Notes under the pieces: generated by a model
Told to the model about the DNA's origin: nothing
Seen by the model: the letters and a program-made list of their open reading frames with translations, nothing else
The model's database searches: none
Translations under genes and position numbers: made by a program
Shown here: piece by piece, positions 61,400 to 64,000 of the stretch
How positions within the stretch are numbered: position 1 is the stretch's first letter
Layout: every line of letters begins with the position of its first letter
From: Pyxicephalus adspersus
Taxonomy: Eukaryota > Chordata > Amphibia > Anura > Pyxicephalidae
Direction: 5' to 3'
Length of the DNA: 64,000 nt
NCBI RefSeq assembly: GCF_032062135.1
Contig: NC_092859.1
Coordinates: 157,235,115 to 157,299,114 of the forward strand

Positions 61400-61855
61400 A
61401 TAAGTTTATTATTAAACTTAAAATAAAAAAAAACACAAAGATCTGTTAAAAAAATAAAAAAATAGTGAAACATGTAATATAACTGTAGAGTAGCATGTAT
61501 ATTATAATAAAAAGATATATAATATAAAGATTTCTTTGAATTGGACTAAATACAGTTATTTTGTATAGAATCCAAAGCAAAATTGTTATGATTTCCTGCT
61601 GCTCCTCCTGCCCGCACCAACGCATGCACCGACGTCACAAGGAAACCCCGGAGAACGTATCTGCACACGCCGGGTGTAGATCGAAAAAGGAGAACGCTGC
61701 CGGAGGACCTGGACGGATGAGCAGGTAGAACGCCGAGGGTTGCAAAAGAAACAAGGTAAGTGGGGTTTTTATTGTTTTTTAGCAACCCCGAATGTGACTC
61801 AGTATTACCGCTTTTTGAATGGAAAATCAACCCCGCTTGACACAGAGCAACATGG
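61400..61855 (-). mobile_element. Family E2 MITE relic, reverse orientation
   Basis: In reverse order it shows the AT-rich tail, inverted phrases near 61545-61580, a CpG-rich core with CGACGTCA (61630), and a degraded terminal hairpin (aaccccgaatgtgactca near 61784, ttaccgctttttga near 61804). It abuts the copy at 60888-61397 tail to tail. Confidence 0.6.
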
Positions 61856-62131
61856 ATCCCAAGGATCACAGATCCAGCAGATGAACAAGTGGACAGAAAA
61901 GCCAGAGAAGGTAAATGTTAAAAGGTTAGAAATGGAATGACAAATGTACTGGGTTAGGCGAAAAACATGAGCAGATATTGGTGCTGGTCTGGTGTAGAGA
62001 TGTTTTGTACCTTGTGTACTTCAGTACAATTTTTTACCCATATGCTAGCAGCTGAATTCAGCTTTTTTGTAAGTAAGTCTAATATTGGTAAAAAAAAACA
62101 TATCCTCCAACCTATTGTCTCTAAAGAGGAC

Positions 62132-62762
62132 TGTAAGGTCCTGGTCTAGCACCAATGCCCCCAGAAGCCTGTCCCCCAATCTAGGGAGGGAGGCTAGTTG
62201 TGGCGTCTTAGCAGACGTTTACCTCCAGGAATTCTATGAGGAATTCTGGGTAAGGACTGACAAAGGACCAGGAGCCCACAGATATTGCACTACCAAATTT
62301 CCAGCAGGGGAAAGTCCAAAATACAGAGTCAGAGGTTATACACAGGCAATCAATGCACCAGATGAAGTATCCAAGGGAAAATACAAAGGCAATGTCGGGG
62401 TCAAAGGCAAAAGCCAGTCCAGGCAGCATACAATCACAGGGTCAGGAAACGGGCAGAATCAGGAATAGTAAATCCAACCAATAACACACCAGCAGCAGAT
62501 CAGCCCAGCTTAACGCTACAACAAGCAACTGGTGACTGGAAGCAGAGAGGCTTTAAGGTCCCCAAATGGCAGAGCAGGACTGAGTTCCGGAACTAATCTG
62601 CTCCTAAAATCCCTTTCCCCTACAGCCTCAGAGTATGTGCTGGGAATGCTGAGAATGGACATCTCAGGCTGCACGGCTAAAGGGAAGCAGAAGATGCCGG
62701 TATTCCTTGTTCTCTTTGCTGATGCAATTGACATAGCTGGACAGAATTTACGCCTCCTAACA
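62132..62762 (-). mobile_element. LTR, family C, reverse orientation
   Basis: On the minus strand it starts TGTTAGGAGGCG (62762 leftward) and ends CCTTACA (62132). It contains cagcaaagagaacaagga, ttccctttagccgtgcagcc, and an upstream promoter-like zone (tttggggaccttaaagcctc), then gattctgcccgtttcctgac. It is about 630 bases long with no internal region. The flanks AGGAC and GGAAC do not match well. Confidence 0.7.
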
Positions 62763-62769
62763 GGAACAT

Positions 62770-64000
62770 ACCTTTTTTTGAATCAGCCATAAGCTATGTG
62801 AGCAATCTTGGCAGTCTTTTTAAGTTTGCTTTTTTTCTGTATCCAAGTAGAACTATCAGAGAAGACCAGGCATATTAATCTTGACAATGTGTAGTGTAGG
62901 TCTGTAATGGAGCGTTCCTTGTCTGCTCTCTGATTTACATGAGAAGCTCAAACACCTGTCACTTAAAATGACCCTATTAACACCACAATTCTGTTCTTCC
63001 ATGAAAAGCACACCTTCATTCAGGCTGCCATGAATAAAACACTCGGTGTCAGACAAAGGGATGAGAAGGCATGTTGTATTAGCTGATGTCTGATAACCAG
63101 ACTACGCTCTGCTCTCCTTACATGCTAATGGATTTGCTGCGTTCTTGTACTTCTTTTGCAAATGGGGTTATGTAAAAATGTTTTAGTAAATTATATGAAA
63201 TGTACAAATTTCTATTTGACCAACCTAAGGAAAAGTTTGTGGTTTCATGAAACGCCCACGAGGTATGTACTCATGACTCTTCTTTAAGTTCTTTGGAATA
63301 GCAAAGCTGAACTTTCTGGCTCTTCTAGATCTTCCTGCCTACATTGTATTGTATATTATCTTTATTTATTTTCAATGGTGCTTTAGCATTTGATGAGCAT
63401 TTTAAAAGGAAATTCCAATTATCAATTGAAAGAAAAAAAAAAAATATATTTTATTATTTAAAAATGTATGCTGTCTTGCTTTAGAATCTATTCTCCCATT
63501 GTGTAGGCCATCTTTAGCTCCATCAGAGTTCAACAGCAATTGTATAGCTTAATTCTGAACAATGAGATTTCCATTATCTATGAATAATAATATTTCTATA
63601 AGGCTTTGTTGAAATTGTATAGAGCTACTCCTTGAAAGGTGAAAGCCTTCCAGAGACTGATCAATCCAACTACAACCACCTGCTGAGTGTTATATATGAA
63701 GACGGTGTGAATGGGTTAGTAGTGATTCTTCTATAGAATGGACCACTTTACGGCTGCATGGGAACAACCTCAACAAACCATAAAGGGTCTCAGTTCTACA
63801 TCCTGCCATACTATTACGGCTTTACTTCCTGGCAATGATGTAGGATTTCATGGGTTAGAAAAAAAGTGACCTCAACTGTCAGGGTGGTTTTACTGTTCAA
63901 CTGATGTGCCAGGAATGAGGAGAACCTTAAAAAAAAAAGCCACACAGTTTGCTTTGAGAACTTATACTAACTTACTCTTTATATCTATCAGAAGTTTACA
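62770..64000. other. No gene recognised
   Basis: AT-rich sequence with A and T homopolymers (63430-63460, 63929-63938). No supported gene or repeat family. Confidence 0.4.

Overview
This window looks like vertebrate nuclear DNA, most likely from a frog. It is AT-rich, gene-poor and crowded with decayed transposable elements: Tc1/mariner relics, an L2-clade LINE with its V-domain SINE partner, hAT and TTAA-flanked (piggyBac-type) MITEs, and solo LTRs. It has no operons, no bacterial-type genes and no long open frames outside repeats. The amphibian assignment is my inference from recognising this repeat mixture; it is not proven by a gene.

Only one convincing piece of host gene is visible: the 3'-terminal coding exon at 10857-11081 (+). 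It has a strong splice acceptor, a 74-residue open frame and a polyadenylation signal about 100 bases after the stop. I could not name the gene, and its upstream exons are not recognisable here.

Layout. 1-290: Tc1-like transposase tail. 2098-6123: a tandem segmental duplication of about 2 kb with a V-SINE at the junction. 6.2-7.7 kb: a pyrimidine-rich repeat (family A), an AT microsatellite and a V-SINE. 10.9 kb: the exon. 12.9-21.4 kb: four copies of one hAT-like MITE and a solo LTR with a perfect 5-bp target duplication; the last MITE copy is split by a TTAA-flanked MITE. 22.3-24.8 kb: family A repeats, the first split by a second TTAA element that contains a 702-base assembly gap. 26.3-27.5 kb: short tandem repeats and a hAT MITE with a perfect 8-bp duplication. 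29.7-32.5 kb: family A, a LINE tail and a TTAA MITE. 33.2 kb: mariner relic. 34.3-38.5 kb: L2 tail and two LTRs. 39.6-41.3 kb: inverted-repeat MITEs and family A. 43.2 kb: LTR. 44.9 and 46.8 kb: two minisatellites with units of about 49 and 42 bp. 48.4-50.1 kb: two further Tc1 relics. 51-55.9 kb: a V-SINE split by an LTR, family A, an L2 tail and a solo LTR. 57.1-59.1 kb: a 2-kb foldback structure with arms of about 490 bp. 59.3-62.8 kb: V-SINE, LTRs and inverted TTAA MITEs.

Nothing suggests a multigene system. The most interesting material is the foldback structure, the codon-length minisatellite, the nested insertions that give relative ages, and a TTAA MITE core that repeatedly carries CRE-like and AP-1-like motifs.
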